The notes under the pieces: model-generated
What the model saw: the letters and a program-made list of their open reading frames with translations, nothing else
Told to the model about the DNA's origin: nothing
Databases searched by the model: none
Origin: Coemansia sp. RSA 922
Lineage: Eukaryota; Kickxellomycota; Kickxellomycetes; Kickxellales; Kickxellaceae
Direction of reading: 5' to 3'
Assembly: GCA_027577415.1 (NCBI GenBank)
Contig: JANBQS010000187.1
Location: forward strand, 1 to 27,838
Length of the DNA: 27,838 nucleotides
Made by a program: the position numbers and the translations under genes
Shown here: piece by piece, positions 25,658 through 27,838 of the stretch
Layout of the letters: the number at the start of each line of letters is the position of its first letter
Position numbering within the stretch: the first letter of the stretch is position 1

Positions 25658-27496
25658 TTATTCGCTATCGCCAAATATAGACTGGAACAGTGAGAAATCG
25701 GGCTTTTGAGCAAGTGCCATGTTGCCTAGCTGAGATGTGCTGAGAGTGTCGTTGGCAAGCACGGTTGGAGTGATACTGCCTTCGGGTCCATCCCACAGGA
25801 TAAAATCAGCCGCACGCGCTCTTCGCAGCTTCGTACTTCCGTCCTTTTCAACTCGCTCGTTTCGTCCGCTAGCCAGTGCGAGAGCTGGCGGTTGTATATT
25901 CATACGCTTGCAGAGCAGCTTTGCTGGAGTCCACTCTAGCGTCGTGCGCGTGGCATCTACTCTTCGTGCAACTGGCTTGCTGCTATTCGCTTGCTCTGTC
26001 TTGGAGCTGCTCGCTTGCGGATCAGCAAGAGTGGCGGCAGTGCTGCTGCTTACAAAACGAGACATCATCACCGAATTTGGCTTGAATACCTGTGCCATCC
26101 GAGCAAACTCTGGAGCTTCGGCAGCGGATAATGTCGTAGCACTCGATGGTGCACTGCCCTTATCAGAATTAGCACAAATGGTAAGGTACTCCAAGTATCG
26201 TGCCTGTTTCGCTGGATCTGACTCATACGGCTTGAACCCAGCCAGTGCCGCCCTAGCCGTCTCACTATCTATAAGGGGCTGGATAGCTGGTATTGGAGTA
26301 TCTACTATGCCTAGTTTGGCCCGATCATCAGCAGTGACCAGCTTGCCAGCCTCACGACCAAGTTTTGACTGTGAGCCAACCGCAGGCACTGAATCCCAAC
26401 GCGACCTCGAGCTGCCATGAACTCCGGTAAACGACTCTGGCACTACGGGTCCCTCGTAATGTCGAAACTCTGATTCGCTCGAACTCATTAATACGAATCC
26501 GGAAAGAGGCTGTCGTCCGTCATGACAAAAGTCAGAGCCTCGCTCAGGCACCTTAAATGGCGTAGTCCGAGTCGGCTTGACTGTGTTTGCTACAAGCATG
26601 TCCAAAGCTGATTTGGACTTGCGTGTGCCCGTAGTCACAATATCGCCATTTACAGTGTCATCGTCGTCTACACCAAAGCTCAGTCTCTGCTTATCGGATT
26701 TTGCTTGCTGTCGACGCAGTTTACTAACTGTGCCTGTATCTTTCACGCCATCGATAGGTTTCTTGTCGCGCTTTTTAAACAATGTACCAAGTGCTGGCAA
26801 CGCAGCCGACTCGTCCAACGATAGTTCCTCGTTGGTAGCGACTGGTAAATCGCTAGCGGCAATTCCATACCCAACTCCATGAGTATTAGTCTTTGGCTCA
26901 CAGCTCCGCAACGGCGTAGGCTTAGGTGGTAGCCGCCTTGACGGGTCATCAGAGTATCGGTCAACCACCCGACACAGAGGACCCAATCCTTGGCCAGGCT
27001 TCCAACCCATGCTGGCCATGATAGAGTCACCGACTTTCGAACCGGAACTAACTCGTACAGCACTAAACTCTGCCGCAAACGCCTCAGCCAATACACCAAC
27101 GATCCCATCCCTCACATTCTCTGCCGTAGCTTCCTGGGACTCGGCACGGTAATCGCCAGTGATTTTAATGCTTCTCGCAGCTTGGATATCGGCCAAGTCT
27201 TCGTCATCCATGAAATCTTCGGGTCGCATTTGAGATCGCTCAGCTCGCTTGCCTCGTGAGGACACGAATGTGGTCGTGGACTGCCATCCCTCTTTTGATC
27301 CAACTGTGCCGTGATACCCGGCACTAAATCCACCCTTGAATGCATCGCGCGAATAGTCTCGAGGCTTCCCGTCCCAGGTGCGATGTTGCTGATTGCTGGA
27401 GGTAGAGGGAAACTCAGTACCCACATGTATAAAGTCTACACGATCATCGCCAACATCGCCAGTACCAGCAGCAGAATTGCGCAGTCGCTTACTCAT
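25658..27496 (-). CDS. G-patch domain protein 1 (GPATCH1/Gpl1) homologue
   Basis: This 612-aa protein matches GPATCH1, a spliceosome-associated G-patch protein (Gpl1 in fission yeast, working with a DEAH helicase). The N-terminal DUF1604 signature is clear: FIHVGTEFP (22-30), then FKGGFSAGYHGTVGSKEGW (53-71), TFVSSR.KRAE and RPEDFMDDEDL (91-101). The G-patch lies at about 155-175 (VGDSIMASMGWKPGQGLGP). Further family blocks are FVLMSSSESEFRHYEGP and the FKPYESDPAKQARYLEYL segment. The region between is low complexity. The protein is shorter than human GPATCH1 (about 930 aa), mainly because the C-terminal tail is missing, as expected in fungi. Confidence 0.92.
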   Translation of the reverse strand: MSKRLRNSAAGTGDVGDDRVDFIHVGTEFPSTSSNQQHRTWDGKPRDYSRDAFKGGFSAGYHGTVGSKEGWQSTTTFVSSRGKRAERSQMRPEDFMDDEDLADIQAARSIKITGDYRAESQEATAENVRDGIVGVLAEAFAAEFSAVRVSSGSKVGDSIMASMGWKPGQGLGPLCRVVDRYSDDPSRRLPPKPTPLRSCEPKTNTHGVGYGIAASDLPVATNEELSLDESAALPALGTLFKKRDKKPIDGVKDTGTVSKLRRQQAKSDKQRLSFGVDDDDTVNGDIVTTGTRKSKSALDMLVANTVKPTRTTPFKVPERGSDFCHDGRQPLSGFVLMSSSESEFRHYEGPVVPESFTGVHGSSRSRWDSVPAVGSQSKLGREAGKLVTADDRAKLGIVDTPIPAIQPLIDSETARAALAGFKPYESDPAKQARYLEYLTICANSDKGSAPSSATTLSAAEAPEFARMAQVFKPNSVMMSRFVSSSTAATLADPQASSSKTEQANSSKPVARRVDATRTTLEWTPAKLLCKRMNIQPPALALASGRNERVEKDGSTKLRRARAADFILWDGPEGSITPTVLANDTLSTSQLGNMALAQKPDFSLFQSIFGDSE

Positions 27497-27688
27497 GATA
27501 AGAAAAAAATAATATGTATATGAAGCCGTTATTTTGGTAGACTTTGCAATTCGCCAGTTGATGATGATGAGGTCACTACTTGCTTACACACTCAAATGTA
27601 ATGGGTACTGTGACTGACAAACAGAGGATTAGATAGAAACGTGTAGAAAAATGAAGGAGTAAAAAAGATAAAGGAAGAATGTGGCGGG

Positions 27689-27838
27689 TTACGCCGTGGC
27701 AATGGTCTGGTCAGGGCGATATCCAGCATCGGAGCGGATCTCAGCGCCAGCAACAGCATCCTTCAGGCGCTTCTCGACCTCGGGGCGGAAGTGGCGCATA
27801 AGGCCCTGGACAGGCCAAGCGGCAGCATCAGCCAAGGC
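27689..27838 (-). CDS. NADH:ubiquinone oxidoreductase 51 kDa flavoprotein subunit (NDUFV1), C-terminus, partial
   Basis: The last 49 codons are present, with the stop at 27691-27689 and the gene running off the right edge. The segment [20 protein letters not shown] is the conserved C-terminal block of the complex I 51 kDa subunit, which carries FMN, the NADH site and one [4Fe-4S] cluster. The FMN/NADH and Cys-cluster motifs lie outside the window. The lineage therefore has complex I, unlike Saccharomyces and Schizosaccharomyces. Confidence 0.92.
   Translation of the reverse strand, partial: ALADAAAWPVQGLMRHFRPEVEKRLKDAVAGAEIRSDAGYRPDQTIATA

Noticed and set aside
25737..26420. 227-aa plus-strand frame opposite the GPATCH1 homologue
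   Set aside because: It is a Ser/Ala/Leu-rich shadow of a clearly conserved minus-strand gene.

Overview
The window is eukaryotic and fungal. Its genes are compact and mostly intronless, lie on both strands, and include typical nuclear fungal housekeeping genes: ISU1, holocytochrome c synthase, the proteasome lid subunit Rpn9, Pus7, a GPATCH1 homologue and the complex I 51 kDa subunit. Two introns can be defined from the sequence, with GTAAGT/TAG and GTGAGT/TAG borders. A trypsin-fold secreted protease, tandem F-box/LRR paralogues and complex I together suggest an early-diverging filamentous fungus, perhaps Kickxellomycotina (Coemansia-like). That placement is inference from gene content, not a measurement.

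Layout. 1-1.3 kb: mostly empty, with a possible retroelement-like zinc-finger ORF on the minus strand. 1.3-3.65 kb (-): a two-exon RNA-binding protein with three RRMs and two MLLE-type domains, the architecture of Rrm4, the endosomal mRNA carrier. It is divergent from ISU1 (4.09-4.63 kb, +) across a promoter with four CCAAT/ATTGG elements. 4.7-6.6 kb (-): a helical protein with a PIP-like N-terminus, possibly SLF2/Nse6-like. 6.8-7.2 kb (+): a stand-alone Grainyhead/CP2 C-terminal dimerisation domain. 7.66-7.73 kb (-): tRNA-Lys(CUU). 7.7-13.6 kb: gene-poor, holding a secreted S1 protease, a TRAIP-like RING-H2 protein, a small orphan ORF and probable gene debris around 10.8-11.5 kb. 13.6-15.2 kb: a small secreted protein and a two-TM, PIG-P-like protein. 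15.3-18.4 kb: Pus7 divergent from a holocytochrome c synthase with three CPV motifs. 18.5-19.8 kb (-): two-exon Rpn9. 20.2 kb: a small orphan protein. 20.9-24.2 kb (-): two tandem F-box/LRR paralogues, one shortened. 24.6-27.5 kb: a TPR-like protein convergent with a GPATCH1 homologue. 27.7 kb to the end: the C-terminus of NDUFV1.

How the genes relate. ISU1, holocytochrome c synthase and NDUFV1 all serve mitochondrial cofactor and respiratory function, but they are not adjacent and nothing shows co-regulation beyond the CCAAT cluster at ISU1. No CRISPR array, intact transposon or gene cluster was seen. The most notable items are the Rrm4-like protein, visible as three RRMs only after splicing, the orphan Grainyhead dimerisation domain without its DNA-binding domain, the possible mitochondrial presequence upstream of Pus7, and the F-box/LRR pair with a shared upstream motif.
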